Source of the DNA: Paenibacillus sp. PvR098
GTDB taxonomy: Bacteria > Bacillota > Bacilli > Paenibacillales > NBRC-103111
Assembly: GCF_017833255.1 (NCBI RefSeq)
Contig: NZ_JAFIBU010000001.1
Location: forward strand, 496,001 to 560,000
Direction: 5' to 3'
DNA: 64,000 nt
In this document: positions 55,510-64,000 of the stretch, piece after piece
Layout of the letters: each line of letters begins with the position of its first letter
How positions within the stretch are numbered: position 1 is the stretch's first letter
The notes under the pieces: model-generated
What the model was told of the DNA's origin: nothing
Database searches by the model: none
The model's input: only the letters and a program-made list of their open reading frames with translations
Translations under genes and position numbers: made by a program

Positions 55510-56492
55510 TCGATTCTGGTTATGAAGCACAACTCCGATCAGCGGCCGAGTTTATCCGAAGTAACGATGATTTCCTGGTGGTATCCCATGTCCAGCCTGA
55601 CGGGGATGCCTCCGGTTCTACGTTTGCGATGGCATGGATGCTTCGGTCACTAAATAAAAGCTTCACCTTGATCAATGAGGGCCGAATTCCGGAGAAGTTC
55701 ATGTATATGGCCGGCTCGTTCTCTGTAATTCCTTACGAAATGGAACCTCCCGAACAGAAGTTCGGGAGGATCATTTCGGTGGACTGCGCTGATTTTGGGC
55801 GTATAGGCCAAGTACAGGGCTGCTTTTCTTCGGAATGGCAGCTTTTAAATATTGATCACCATGCGACTAACGACAACTTCGGATATGTTAATCTAGTTCG
55901 GGCAGATGCTGCGGCCACGGTCGAAGTTCTGTACGATCTGGTATTGGAGCTTGGTGTCGAGCTGACCCGCGAACTGAATATTTGCATTTATTCCGGTCTT
56001 CTTACCGATACGGGCGGTTTCCGTTACTCCAACACCTCTCCCAAAGTGCTGCAGATAGCCGCAGACATGCTGGCGCGCGGCGTCCAGGGACACGAGCTAG
56101 CCGAAAGGCTGCTGGAGACGATGACTTACGGGCAGGTTTCGCTGCTGAAGCGGACCTTAAGTACGTTATCTTTCGCCCACGATAATCGGGTCGCGTGGCT
56201 GCATGTGACATTAGACGATTTATCTAACACCGATGCATCCTCTGAAGATATGGACGGGCTGGTGAACTATGCTCGTAACGTAGAGGGCGTTGAGGTGGGA
56301 ATGCTATTTAAGGAGAAGCGGCCAGGTACCGTGAAGGTAAGCCTTCGATCTTCGGGTCAAGCGGATGTGGCGGCTATTGCCAAGGGTTTCGGCGGCGGAG
56401 GACACATTAAGGCTGCCGGTTGTACAATCAATGGCAGTATTGAAGAAGCGATTGAACAAGTAGTCAAGGCAGTAGGGAAGGAGCTTTCATGA
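55506..56492 (+). CDS. nrnA: NrnA-type DHH/DHHA1 phosphoesterase
   Basis: Probable nanoRNase/pAp phosphatase that degrades very short RNAs and 3'-phosphoadenosine phosphate. It is 328 aa. DHH-family motifs: VQPDGDASGS (about residue 32), VDCAD, NIDHHATNDNFG (about 115), and GGGGHIKAAG in DHHA1 (about 298). ATG 55506 overlaps the rbfA stop and its own stop overlaps truB, so the three genes are coupled. B. subtilis has its nrnA elsewhere. Confidence 0.9.
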   Translation: MIDSGYEAQLRSAAEFIRSNDDFLVVSHVQPDGDASGSTFAMAWMLRSLNKSFTLINEGRIPEKFMYMAGSFSVIPYEMEPPEQKFGRIISVDCADFGRIGQVQGCFSSEWQLLNIDHHATNDNFGYVNLVRADAAATVEVLYDLVLELGVELTRELNICIYSGLLTDTGGFRYSNTSPKVLQIAADMLARGVQGHELAERLLETMTYGQVSLLKRTLSTLSFAHDNRVAWLHVTLDDLSNTDASSEDMDGLVNYARNVEGVEVGMLFKEKRPGTVKVSLRSSGQADVAAIAKGFGGGGHIKAAGCTINGSIEEAIEQVVKAVGKELS

Positions 56493-57421
56493 CGCTCGAA
56501 GGCATTTTACCGATTTGGAAGCCTAAAGGCTTCACTTCCCATGATGTAGTGGCAAAGGTTCGCCGAATCGTAAGAATCAAACGAATCGGGCACACCGGCA
56601 CGCTAGATCCTCAAGTGACTGGCGTGCTGCCGCTTTGTATCGGGCGAGCAACCCGATTGGTCGAATACGTACAAGAGATGCCCAAGTCTTACGAAGCTGT
56701 GCTGTTGCTCGGCCTCTCGACTGACACGCAGGATTTAAGTGGACAAGTGCTTCAGCGGCTGGAGCGTCCTGGTGACCTGCTTACGCCGCAGCAGGTGACG
56801 GAGGCGATCGCGAAATTCGTTGGGACGATCGAACAAGTACCGCCGATGTACTCCGCGGTGAAGGTAGAGGGCAGGCGTTTGTACGAATTAGCGCGGCAAG
56901 GCGTTGAGGTCGAGCGGAAGGCCCGCACCGTGACGATTTACTCAATTGAAGTATTGAATACCGATTGGTCGGGTGAGCTACCTGAAGTTCGGTTTCGCGT
57001 AAGCTGCTCTAAGGGAACATATATCCGAACGCTGTGCGCTGACATCGGGGAGGCACTAGGTATCCCTGCGGTGATGGGGGAACTGGTTCGAACTTCAACA
57101 GGGAATATAGGTCCGGAGCAATGCTTGACGCTGGAACAAGTGGAAGAACTTCACGAACATGGCTCTCTCTCGGACAAGCTGATTCCGATGGAACATGTGC
57201 TTGGATTCCTGCCTTCGGTTCGTTTGGATGAGCATTTGACCCGAAGAGCGCTGCAGGGACAAAAAATACGATTGGAGCCGCAGCAATGGCCGCATGCGAA
57301 TAGCTCACAAGCGGATCTTGGTAAGCATATTGCCGGATTCTCGGATGACGGTCGTTTGATCGGTATATTCGAATGGGACCCGCAGCACGGTCTTTTATTA
57401 CCCAATAAAATTTTCTCTTAA
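56489..57421 (+). CDS. truB: tRNA pseudouridine(55) synthase TruB
   Basis: Makes pseudouridine 55 in the tRNA T-loop. It is 310 aa. Catalytic Asp40 is in GHTGTLDPQVTGVLPL; YSAVKVEGRRLYELARQG and SCSKGTYIRTLCADIG are conserved. A PUA-like C-terminal part is present. ATG 56489 overlaps the nrnA stop. Confidence 0.96.
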   Translation: MTLEGILPIWKPKGFTSHDVVAKVRRIVRIKRIGHTGTLDPQVTGVLPLCIGRATRLVEYVQEMPKSYEAVLLLGLSTDTQDLSGQVLQRLERPGDLLTPQQVTEAIAKFVGTIEQVPPMYSAVKVEGRRLYELARQGVEVERKARTVTIYSIEVLNTDWSGELPEVRFRVSCSKGTYIRTLCADIGEALGIPAVMGELVRTSTGNIGPEQCLTLEQVEELHEHGSLSDKLIPMEHVLGFLPSVRLDEHLTRRALQGQKIRLEPQQWPHANSSQADLGKHIAGFSDDGRLIGIFEWDPQHGLLLPNKIFS

Positions 57422-57471
57422 GGGTGGGTGGCGAAGCCCGTCCTATAGAAATGTAGGTGAGTTGAAGTACG

Positions 57472-58425
57472 ATGCATACGGTACAGCTAACGTATCCGCT
57501 GCCTGAGGCGACTAATGCAGATTCCCTGGTGCTGGCCATCGGTGAATTTGACGGCGTGCATCTCGGTCATCGAGAAGTGATTGGGCGTGCAGTGGAGCGG
57601 GGGAGCGAACTTCACCTTCCGGCGGCGATCATGACGTTCCACCCGCATCCTCGTGAAGTGCTGGGGATGGATAAATATACCCAACTGCTGACGCCGCTTG
57701 CTGCGAAGCAAAAGCAGCTGCGGGAGCTTGGAGTTCATACGACTTACATTGTCGATTTTAACGAATCGTTTATGCGAGTAACCCCAGAGCAGTTTGTCGA
57801 GCGAATGCTCATCCCTATGGGAGTGAACACCGTGTTTGTCGGGTTTGACTTCACTTTCGGTTTTAAGGGCGCGGGAACGCCGGACACACTTTGCGATCTA
57901 GCTCGAGGGCGTTTTGCCGTAGAAGTGATTCGTCCTTACCTGTTTCACGGTGAGAAGGTCAGCAGCACACAGATTCGCAGCTTTCTTCTAAATGGTGACG
58001 TCCAGGAAGCCAGCGTGCTTCTCGGCCGCCCTTATAAGCTCGAGGGAACGGTAGTGCACGGAGACGGACGCGGACGAACGATCGGTTTTCCTACGGCGAA
58101 CATCGAGGTGACGGATTCTTACGTGATCCCGGCTCGTGGCGTGTATGCTGTCCTTGCGACTGTTCACGGTCGTAAAGTGGGCGCCGTTATGAATGTCGGA
58201 GTTAAGCCCACATTTGATACCGGGCTTCTGCAGCCCGTTCTGGAAGCGCATTTGTTTGACTTTTCCGAAACGATTTACGGTGAGACCATCGAGGTGGAAC
58301 TGCTGGCATTTATTCGCCATGAACGAAAGTTTGACTCTGTACACGAGTTGATTTCCCAAATCGGCAAGGATGCAGATCAAGCCCGTTCCTTTATCGTTGA
58401 ACAGAGATCCATGCAAAAGTTATAA
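57472..58425 (+). CDS. ribF: Bifunctional riboflavin kinase/FAD synthetase
   Basis: Converts riboflavin to FMN and then FAD. It is 317 aa: N-terminal FAD synthetase with GEFDGVHLGHREVI (about residues 23-36) and the SSTQIR motif, C-terminal flavokinase with GRGRTIGFPTANIEV. ATG 57472 follows TAGGTGAG, 50 bp after truB. In B. subtilis the corresponding gene, ribC, also follows truB. Confidence 0.96.
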   Translation: MHTVQLTYPLPEATNADSLVLAIGEFDGVHLGHREVIGRAVERGSELHLPAAIMTFHPHPREVLGMDKYTQLLTPLAAKQKQLRELGVHTTYIVDFNESFMRVTPEQFVERMLIPMGVNTVFVGFDFTFGFKGAGTPDTLCDLARGRFAVEVIRPYLFHGEKVSSTQIRSFLLNGDVQEASVLLGRPYKLEGTVVHGDGRGRTIGFPTANIEVTDSYVIPARGVYAVLATVHGRKVGAVMNVGVKPTFDTGLLQPVLEAHLFDFSETIYGETIEVELLAFIRHERKFDSVHELISQIGKDADQARSFIVEQRSMQKL

Positions 58426-58431
58426 TTTGAT

Positions 58432-58461
58432 TTTACTTTTATAGACGGAATATGATATACT
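58432..58461 (+). promoter_or_regulatory. Sigma-A promoter of rpsO, extended -10
   Basis: TTTACT (58432-58437), 18-bp spacer, TATACT (58456-58461) preceded by TGA, an extended -10. It begins 7 bp after the ribF stop. Confidence 0.68.
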
Positions 58462-58471
58462 TTGTAACGTT

Positions 58472-58560
58472 GCTCGATTGCAGATCTGCGGGTCTGACGA
58501 GCTATACAATAAAGTAACCTTGGCGTGGAGAATCGAACACTCCGACGATCTCTGGGCCAC
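58472..58560 (+). promoter_or_regulatory. Structured rpsO leader (candidate S15 autoregulatory RNA)
   Basis: GCTCG (58472-58476) pairs with CGAGC (58498-58502), enclosing CAGATC/GGTCTG (58481-58486 and 58491-58496) with loop TGCG. A second helix uses GGAG (58527-58530) with CTCC (58539-58542), enclosed by TGGC (58521-58524) and GCCA (58556-58559). A ~120-nt folded leader before rpsO fits S15 autoregulation known in several bacteria; the match to a specific motif class is not established. Confidence 0.5.
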
Positions 58561-58593
58561 AGGGGATTAGACAAAATTTGGAGGTGAAATGAA

Positions 58594-58863
58594 ATGGCAT
58601 TGACTCAAGAACGCAAACAGGAATTAATCCAAACTCATAAAACACATGAGAACGATACAGGATCTCCTGAAGTGCAAGTCGCAATTCTTACAGAAAACAT
58701 CGTCAATCTGACCAGCCATCTGAAGACGCACAAGAAGGATCATCACTCTCGTCGCGGTCTGCTCAAGATGGTAGGCCAACGCCGTAAGCTGCTGACGTAC
58801 ATCAAGAATAAAGACGTTAAGCGTTACAGCGCACTGATCGAAAAGCTCGGCTTGCGTCGTTAA
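58594..58863 (+). CDS. rpsO: 30S ribosomal protein S15
   Basis: Primary 16S-binding protein, 89 aa. It has [39 protein letters not shown] and ends [15 protein letters not shown] 58594 follows TTTGGAGGTGAAA. It precedes pnp, a widely conserved pairing. Confidence 0.98.
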   Translation: MALTQERKQELIQTHKTHENDTGSPEVQVAILTENIVNLTSHLKTHKKDHHSRRGLLKMVGQRRKLLTYIKNKDVKRYSALIEKLGLRR

Positions 58864-58880
58864 TTTACGGTCACAACAAA

Positions 58881-58956
58881 AGCAACCACGTTTGTCCTTT
58901 GTGCACGCCAGGCCTATGGCAGATGGTTGCATGGGGATCGCGGGGTTGCTTTTTTT
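58881..58956 (+). terminator. Long-loop terminator with competing hairpin, rpsO-pnp
   Basis: AGCAACC (58881-58887) pairs with GGTTGCT (58944-58950), extended by CG/CG across one mismatch, then TTTTTT. GCAACCA (58882-58888) can instead pair with TGGTTGC (58924-58930). A small hairpin GCCA/TGGC (58907-58920) lies between. The two choices exclude each other, as in attenuators. Confidence 0.6.
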
Positions 58957-59131
58957 CGGCTACTATTTTTACAAAAAGAAGGAAATACTAGCCATTATGC
59001 AGAATGCAATATAGATAAAACTAGCGGCGGCCGTGGTGCAGGATTGCTCCGAAGTCGGCTGCTAACACTACATAAGCGATACTCGTGCAAATGGTTTCCA
59101 TGGAGCGAACGCAAATATTAGGAGGTTGGTT

Positions 59132-61234
59132 ATGGAGAAAAAGGTGCAGATGGATCTCGGGGGTCGTCCGCTGATTCTCGAAACAGGACGTTTGGCCAAG
59201 CAGGCCAATGGTGCTGTTGTTGCCCGTTACGGTGATACGGTTGTGCTTTGTACGGTGACGGCATCGGCCGAACCGAAGGACTTGGATTTTTTTCCGCTGA
59301 CCGTGAATTATGAGGAGCGGCTGTACTCCGTAGGTAAAATTCCCGGAGGTTTCATTAAGCGGGAAGGCCGTCCCAGCGAAAAAGCGATTCTTGCGAGCCG
59401 TTTGACAGACCGCCCGATTCGTCCGTTGTTCCCAGAAGGCTTCCGTAACGACGTGCAGGTTGTGGCCATCGTTATGAGCGTGGACCAGGAATGCGCGCCG
59501 GAGATGGCGGCTATGATCGGTGTGTCCGCGGCGCTTAGCATATCGGACGTGCCTTTTAACGGACCGATCGGCGGCGTTATTGTCGGACGGGTGGACGGAC
59601 AGTTCATTATCAATCCGACATTGGAGCAGGCCGAGAAAAGCGACATTCATCTAGTGGTCGCAGGTACAAAGGATGCCATCATGATGGTGGAGGCCGGAGC
59701 CGACGAAGTGCCTGAGGAAATTATGCTTGAAGCCATCATGTTCGGTCATGATGAAATTCGTAAAATCGTTGCGATTCAAGAGCAGTTCACAGCGGAAGTC
59801 GGCAAGCCGAAGATGGAAGTTAAGCTTCACAGTGTAGAAGCCGATGTGAATCAAGCGGTTCGGGAATTTGCAAGTTCGCGCTTAGTCGAAGCGATCAAGA
59901 TTCCGGAGAAGCACGCCAGACAAGAAGCGATCGATGCGGTAAACAGCGATACGAAGGAGCACTTTGCTGCGGTTTACGCTGAAACTCCAGAGAAGATGGC
60001 TGATGTGAAAGAAACGCTTCACGATATCGTGAAAGAAGAAGTTCGTCGTTTGATTACGCACGACAAAGTTCGTCCAGACGGACGCGGACTAGAGGAAATC
60101 CGCCCGATCGAGTGCGACATTAATCTGCTGCCTCGTACGCACGGATCTGGTCTCTTCACGCGCGGTCAAACGCAGGCACTCAGCATTTGTACGCTTGGGG
60201 CTTTGGGAGATGTACAAATTCTTGACGGTTTGGATTTGGAAGAGTCCAAGAGGTTCATGCACCATTACAACTTCCCACCGTTCAGCGTAGGTGAAGCGAG
60301 ACCGCTGCGTCCGCCGGGCCGACGCGAGATTGGTCACGGAGCGCTTGGAGAGCGTGCACTTGAGCCTGTTATTCCTTCGGAAACGGATTTTCCTTATACA
60401 ATCCGACTGGTTTCCGAGGTTTTGGAATCGAACGGTTCATCATCTCAGGCTAGTATTTGCGCAAGTACGCTGGCTATGATGGATGCAGGGGTTCCGATCA
60501 AAGCTCCGGTAACAGGTATCGCGATGGGATTGATTAAGGACGGGGAGCACTTCTCGATTCTCACCGATATTCAAGGGATGGAAGACCATCTCGGAGATAT
60601 GGACTTTAAAGTGGCAGGTACGGCGAAAGGCGTTACGGCACTGCAAATGGACATCAAAATTGATGGCATTGACCGGGCTATCCTAACGCAGTCGTTGGAT
60701 CAGGCGAAGAAAGGCCGTATGTTCATCTTGAACAAAATGCTGGAACGCATTGATCAGCCGAAGCCTCAGTTGTCGCAATATGCGCCAAAAATTCTCACGA
60801 TGCACATCAATCCGGACAAAATTCGTGATGTCATCGGGGCAGGCGGTAAGATCATCAACAAAATTATTGAGGAAACCGGCGTAAAAATCGATATCGAGCA
60901 GGACGGACGCGTGTTCATTGCCTCGTCAAACGCAGAGATGAACGATAAGGCTCGCCAAATCATCGAAGGAATCGTCCGCGAGGTCATCGTAGGCGAAACC
61001 TACCTGGGCACGGTGAAGCGCATTGAGAAATTCGGATGCTTTGTTGAAATTTTACCGGGTAAAGAAGGATTGGTGCACATCTCGCAGCTTTCCACTGAAC
61101 GCGTGGGCAAGGTAGAGGATGTAGTGAAGATTGGTGACGCGATTACGGTTAAAGTAACAGAAATTGATGCCCAGGGCCGCGTAAATTTATCGCGCAAAGC
61201 GGCATTGACGGCAGAAGTTCCGGCACAAACTTAA
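59132..61234 (+). CDS. pnp: Polyribonucleotide nucleotidyltransferase (PNPase)
   Basis: 3'-5' phosphorolytic exoribonuclease of mRNA decay. From ATG 59132 it is 700 aa: two RNase PH domains around an alpha-helical region, then KH (about 550-615, with [20 protein letters not shown]) and S1 (about 620-690). AGGAGG (59120-59125) gives 6-base spacing to ATG 59132; TTG 59126 abuts it. The 175-bp gap before it, after the rpsO terminator, shows no convincing promoter. Confidence 0.97.
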   Translation: MEKKVQMDLGGRPLILETGRLAKQANGAVVARYGDTVVLCTVTASAEPKDLDFFPLTVNYEERLYSVGKIPGGFIKREGRPSEKAILASRLTDRPIRPLFPEGFRNDVQVVAIVMSVDQECAPEMAAMIGVSAALSISDVPFNGPIGGVIVGRVDGQFIINPTLEQAEKSDIHLVVAGTKDAIMMVEAGADEVPEEIMLEAIMFGHDEIRKIVAIQEQFTAEVGKPKMEVKLHSVEADVNQAVREFASSRLVEAIKIPEKHARQEAIDAVNSDTKEHFAAVYAETPEKMADVKETLHDIVKEEVRRLITHDKVRPDGRGLEEIRPIECDINLLPRTHGSGLFTRGQTQALSICTLGALGDVQILDGLDLEESKRFMHHYNFPPFSVGEARPLRPPGRREIGHGALGERALEPVIPSETDFPYTIRLVSEVLESNGSSSQASICASTLAMMDAGVPIKAPVTGIAMGLIKDGEHFSILTDIQGMEDHLGDMDFKVAGTAKGVTALQMDIKIDGIDRAILTQSLDQAKKGRMFILNKMLERIDQPKPQLSQYAPKILTMHINPDKIRDVIGAGGKIINKIIEETGVKIDIEQDGRVFIASSNAEMNDKARQIIEGIVREVIVGETYLGTVKRIEKFGCFVEILPGKEGLVHISQLSTERVGKVEDVVKIGDAITVKVTEIDAQGRVNLSRKAALTAEVPAQT

Positions 61235-61270
61235 TACCTCATTTTCTAGCTTAATCAAGCGGGAACGAAG

Positions 61271-61299
61271 AAAGAGTCAGAGCAGTCTGTCTCTTTTTT
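61271..61299 (+). terminator. Terminator after pnp
   Basis: AAAGAG (61271-61276) pairs with CTCTTT (61291-61296), with an inner CAGA/TCTG helix across a T-T mismatch, followed by TTTTTT (61294-61299). 37 bp after the pnp stop. Confidence 0.8.
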
Positions 61300-61383
61300 G
61301 TTTTGCCTGATGGTCCTGCTGGTTCTAACCTTGTCCAGAAAAACATATGAATGGGACAAACGAGGAACGACAGGAGAATGTAA

Positions 61384-62415
61384 ATGAGACGCTATCAATT
61401 GTTGTTCGCTGCAGTTTGCTTCGGCATAATGCTCGTCCTGGTTCAGCAATCCCCTCAGGTGGAACGGTTTGTGCAGCATGCGATACAGAATGGCGCCGCG
61501 GTGGGCCTGATCGACTCTCCCCTCAGTCAGCTGTCCCGGCAGGTGTGGCGTGAGGATCCGGATGTCCGCAAGGCAGAGATGCTCGAGCAGATTCAAGCGG
61601 AAGCAAAGCGGTTTAACGTCGCTCCAGTTAATGCGATCGTCGATCGGGTTTGGAAGGCGATTCCGGGCTATAACGGACTTGAGGTCGATGTGGAAAGAAC
61701 GCTGCAGCTTGCTGAGCGTCAATCGTTTCCGAATCCGCCCAAGCTCGTTATCAGGGAGGTTCCTCCGCAAATTAGCCTGGATCAGCTTGGACCCCATCCC
61801 ATCTACAAGGGTAACCCGAATAAGCCAATGGCTGCCTTTATGATCAATGTTGCTTGGGGAGAGGAGTATTTGCCAGCTATATTGGATACGTTGAAGAAAG
61901 AAAATGTGCGAGCAACGTTCTTTTTTGACGGATCGTGGCTTCGTAAGAACATCCCCATGGCGCGTACGATTATGGAGCAGGGACATGAGATGTCTAATCA
62001 CGCGTATTCCCACAAGGATATGAGTAAATTAAGCCGGGCACAAGCGGCCTCTGAGATCAGTAAAACTGAAACATTGCTGAGGGATGAGCTCGGTGTGGAC
62101 AATAAGCTCTTCGCACCGCCTTCAGGGGATTTCAATCAAATGACTGTGGATGTGGCACACGGGATGAAGCTAAGAACGATTCTTTGGACGCTTGATACGG
62201 TAGACTGGAAAAACCCTGATCCATCCAGTATCGTCCGTAAAATCGAGACCAGAATTGAACCGGGTTCTCTCATTCTCATGCATCCGACTTCCTCCAGCAG
62301 CAAAGCGCTCCCGGGAATGATTCGCGCCATCAAGTCTAAAGGGCTTCAGATCGGCACTGTGAGCGATATCATTTCCCCTGACCGGGTCCCCAAAGTTGAG
62401 TCGGCTGAGCATTAA
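61384..62415 (+). CDS. ylxY: YlxY-type polysaccharide deacetylase family protein
   Basis: Predicted sporulation-linked NodB-fold protein, 343 aa. A signal peptide or anchor covers residues 4-22. An all-helical part follows, then the NodB domain (about 147-335). The first motif reads FMINVAWGEEY (residues 152-162), without the usual catalytic Asp pair; the HxxxH zinc motif is kept (His206, His210 in NHAYSHKD). Activity is therefore uncertain. ATG 61384 follows AGGAGAATGTAA. It lies between pnp and the M16 protease, as ylxY does in B. subtilis. Confidence 0.85.
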   Translation: MRRYQLLFAAVCFGIMLVLVQQSPQVERFVQHAIQNGAAVGLIDSPLSQLSRQVWREDPDVRKAEMLEQIQAEAKRFNVAPVNAIVDRVWKAIPGYNGLEVDVERTLQLAERQSFPNPPKLVIREVPPQISLDQLGPHPIYKGNPNKPMAAFMINVAWGEEYLPAILDTLKKENVRATFFFDGSWLRKNIPMARTIMEQGHEMSNHAYSHKDMSKLSRAQAASEISKTETLLRDELGVDNKLFAPPSGDFNQMTVDVAHGMKLRTILWTLDTVDWKNPDPSSIVRKIETRIEPGSLILMHPTSSSSKALPGMIRAIKSKGLQIGTVSDIISPDRVPKVESAEH

Positions 62416-62434
62416 TGTTAATATTTAAATATTA
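62396..62434 (+). promoter_or_regulatory. Candidate promoter and 16-bp palindrome before mlpA
   Basis: TTGAGT (62396-62401), 17 bp, TAATAT (62419-62424). The -10 is the left end of the perfect palindrome TAATATTTAAATATTA (62419-62434). A repressor bound there would block the promoter; the palindrome could also be a by-product of AT-rich DNA. Confidence 0.4.
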
Positions 62435-62482
62435 TCTTTTTGGCGTATCAATACATAGCAGGACTTAAGGAGGCTCAATAGC

Positions 62483-63733
62483 TTGAACAAATACACGCTT
62501 AACAATGGGCTGAGAGTTGTGGTGGAGAAGATTCCGACGGGCCGCTCGGTGGCTTTCGGTATTTGGGTCAAAACCGGATCTCGGGATGAAAATGAAACCA
62601 ACAACGGTATTTCTCATTTTATCGAACACATGCTATTCAAGGGCACGGATAAATACTCGGCAAAGGAGATCGCTGAGGTTTTTGACGGCATCGGCGGCAA
62701 CGTGAATGCATTCACATCCAAAGAATATACCTGCTATTATTGCAAAGTGCTGGATGAGCATCTTCCGTTAGCGGTGGAAGTGTTGTCGGATATGTTTTTC
62801 CGTTCTACCTTCGACCACGAAGAGCTCGAAAAAGAGAAGAACGTTATTTATGAGGAAATCTCCATGTATGAGGATACGCCGGACGATATGGTACATGATT
62901 TGATTGCCAAAGCGGTTTTCGGCAACCATTCGCTCGGATATACGATTATCGGTACGCAGGATAACTTGGCGGCCATGAATTCGGATACACTTAGGGATTA
63001 TATGAGATCGCGCTACACCATTGAGAACACGGTGATTAGCATTGCCGGTAATGTAGGTGACGACGTCGTAGAACTGATCGAACGCCATTTTGGGGGGTTC
63101 GCCGTTCAAGGCGGGGATCGTACCGTGTCGCCTCTCGGATTTAACAGCGATCTTCAGTATCATCAGAAAAAGACGGAACAGAACCATATTTGCCTTTCAT
63201 TCCCCGGGTTTTCTGCTAAGGCTGAGCAGCTCTATGCCATGATTTTGCTGAACAATGCGATTGGCGGGGGGATGAGCTCCCGTTTGTTCCAGGAAATTCG
63301 TGAGAAGCGCGGACTTGCATACTCTGTATATTCTTACCATACCTCTTATCAGGATGGGGGCATGTTCACAATCTACACTGGAACGGCTCCCAAGCAGACG
63401 GATGAGGTGCTTAAAGTTACGATGGAACTGCTCTCCGATTTGAAGTCGAACGGATTGACTCCAGCGGAGCTAAAAAAAGGCAAGGAACAGATGAAAGGCA
63501 GTCTCATTCTGAGTCTGGAAAGCACCAGCAGCCGAATGAACCGGCTTGGCAAGAACGAGCTGATGCTGGGCAGGCATTACAGCCTGGATGAGATGATTGA
63601 TCGAATTGAGAAGGTGGAGTTAGAGCACATTCAGGAGCTGACGGCAAGCCTGTTTGCCAAGCCTTTCGCATTGGCTATGGTTGGCCAAACGGATGAAGCC
63701 ATCTCAGGTTTCGGGAGGGATCAGCTTGTCTAA
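62483..63733 (+). CDS. mlpA: M16 family zinc protease (MlpA/YmxG)
   Basis: Pitrilysin-type processing peptidase, 416 aa. The inverted zinc motif HFIEH has His45, Glu48 and His49; the third ligand is probably Glu125 in [18 protein letters not shown] 62483 follows AAGGAGGC. In B. subtilis this gene also follows ylxY. It overlaps dut by 8 bp. Confidence 0.94.
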   Translation: MNKYTLNNGLRVVVEKIPTGRSVAFGIWVKTGSRDENETNNGISHFIEHMLFKGTDKYSAKEIAEVFDGIGGNVNAFTSKEYTCYYCKVLDEHLPLAVEVLSDMFFRSTFDHEELEKEKNVIYEEISMYEDTPDDMVHDLIAKAVFGNHSLGYTIIGTQDNLAAMNSDTLRDYMRSRYTIENTVISIAGNVGDDVVELIERHFGGFAVQGGDRTVSPLGFNSDLQYHQKKTEQNHICLSFPGFSAKAEQLYAMILLNNAIGGGMSSRLFQEIREKRGLAYSVYSYHTSYQDGGMFTIYTGTAPKQTDEVLKVTMELLSDLKSNGLTPAELKKGKEQMKGSLILSLESTSSRMNRLGKNELMLGRHYSLDEMIDRIEKVELEHIQELTASLFAKPFALAMVGQTDEAISGFGRDQLV

Positions 63734-64000
63734 TGCATTTGATGTTCAAATCAAGCGGCTCCCGGGGAATGAGGATATCCCCCTCCCGCAGAAAATGTCG
63801 CAGCTAGCCAGCGGTTTCGATTTGTACGCAGCGGTAAGCGAGCCTGTGACGCTGGAGCCGGGGGCTAGGACGCTCATTCCCACCGGTTTCGCACTGGCAA
63901 TGCCGGGAGAGCTGGAGGCGCAGATTCGGCCTCGAAGCGGGCTGGCATTCAAACACGGCATCACCTCCCTTAACAGCCCTGGCACGATCGATGCGGACTA
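63726..64000 (+). CDS. dut: dUTPase, N-terminal part (3' end outside window)
   Basis: Trimeric dUTP diphosphatase; removes dUTP and makes dUMP. The first 91 residues are visible. Motif 1 is SGFDLYAA, motif 2 is [11 protein letters not shown] and motif 3, GTIDADY, ends at the window edge. TTG 63726 follows GGGAGGG about 7 bases upstream and overlaps the end of mlpA. I found this by reading the frame to the edge, since no stop lies in the window. Confidence 0.92.
   Translation, partial: MSNAFDVQIKRLPGNEDIPLPQKMSQLASGFDLYAAVSEPVTLEPGARTLIPTGFALAMPGELEAQIRPRSGLAFKHGITSLNSPGTIDAD

Noticed and set aside
58957..59131. Separate promoter for pnp
   Set aside because: TTTACA (58968) and TATAGA (59010) occur but not with usable spacing; no convincing pair found.

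Overview
The window looks like a low-to-mid-GC, flagellated, endospore-forming Firmicute. The best fit is Paenibacillaceae, probably Paenibacillus or a close relative. The reasons are the B. subtilis-like gene order from topA through codY, fla/che, rpsB-tsf-pyrH-frr, polC, nusA-infB and pnp to dut; the Gram-positive PolC; strong AGGAGG ribosome sites with many TTG and GTG starts; and a FliY/CheC/CheD-type chemotaxis system. Every gene I accept is on the + strand. I saw no tRNA, rRNA, insertion sequence, prophage or CRISPR array. The window starts inside topA and ends inside dut.

Layout. (1) 1-5384: the 3' end of topA, trmFO, the HslVU protease and the global regulator CodY, closed by a clear terminator. 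The xerC/codV gene that sits between trmFO and hslV in B. subtilis is absent. (2) 5465-36772: one fla/che supercluster of about 37 genes. It encodes the rod, MS ring, C ring, export apparatus, hook, FlhF/FlhG, chemotaxis proteins (CheY, CheB, CheA, CheW, CheC, CheD) and sigma-D. It departs from B. subtilis in having a TIGR02530-type gene after flgD, an unrecognised two-helix membrane protein between cheD and sigD, and a four-gene tail after sigD (FapA family, small basic protein, SwrB-like protein, MltG/YceG-like protein). (3) 36831-45575: translation and envelope genes rpsB, tsf, pyrH, frr, uppS, cdsA, dxr, rseP and an archaeal/eukaryotic-type proS, with several hairpin terminators between genes. 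(4) 45644-58425: polC, then the rimP-nusA-rnpM-ylxQ-infB-rbfA-nrnA-truB-ribF operon with its own promoter. (5) 58432-64000: rpsO, pnp, a YlxY-type deacetylase, an M16 protease and the start of dut.

Most of the window is conserved housekeeping and motility DNA, and I do not see an undescribed system in the defence or mobile-element sense. The most interesting signals are non-coding: a perfect hairpin showing GGAGGA in its loop in the fla/che 5' leader (possible CsrA site); a roughly 21-bp element shared by the hslV and fla/che upstream regions; a terminator-like hairpin just after the hook gene inside fla/che; a weak terminator-like hairpin in the rimP-nusA leader; a folded rpsO leader and competing hairpins between rpsO and pnp; and a near-consensus sigma-D site inside polC. 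The unrecognised coding genes worth attention lie around sigD.
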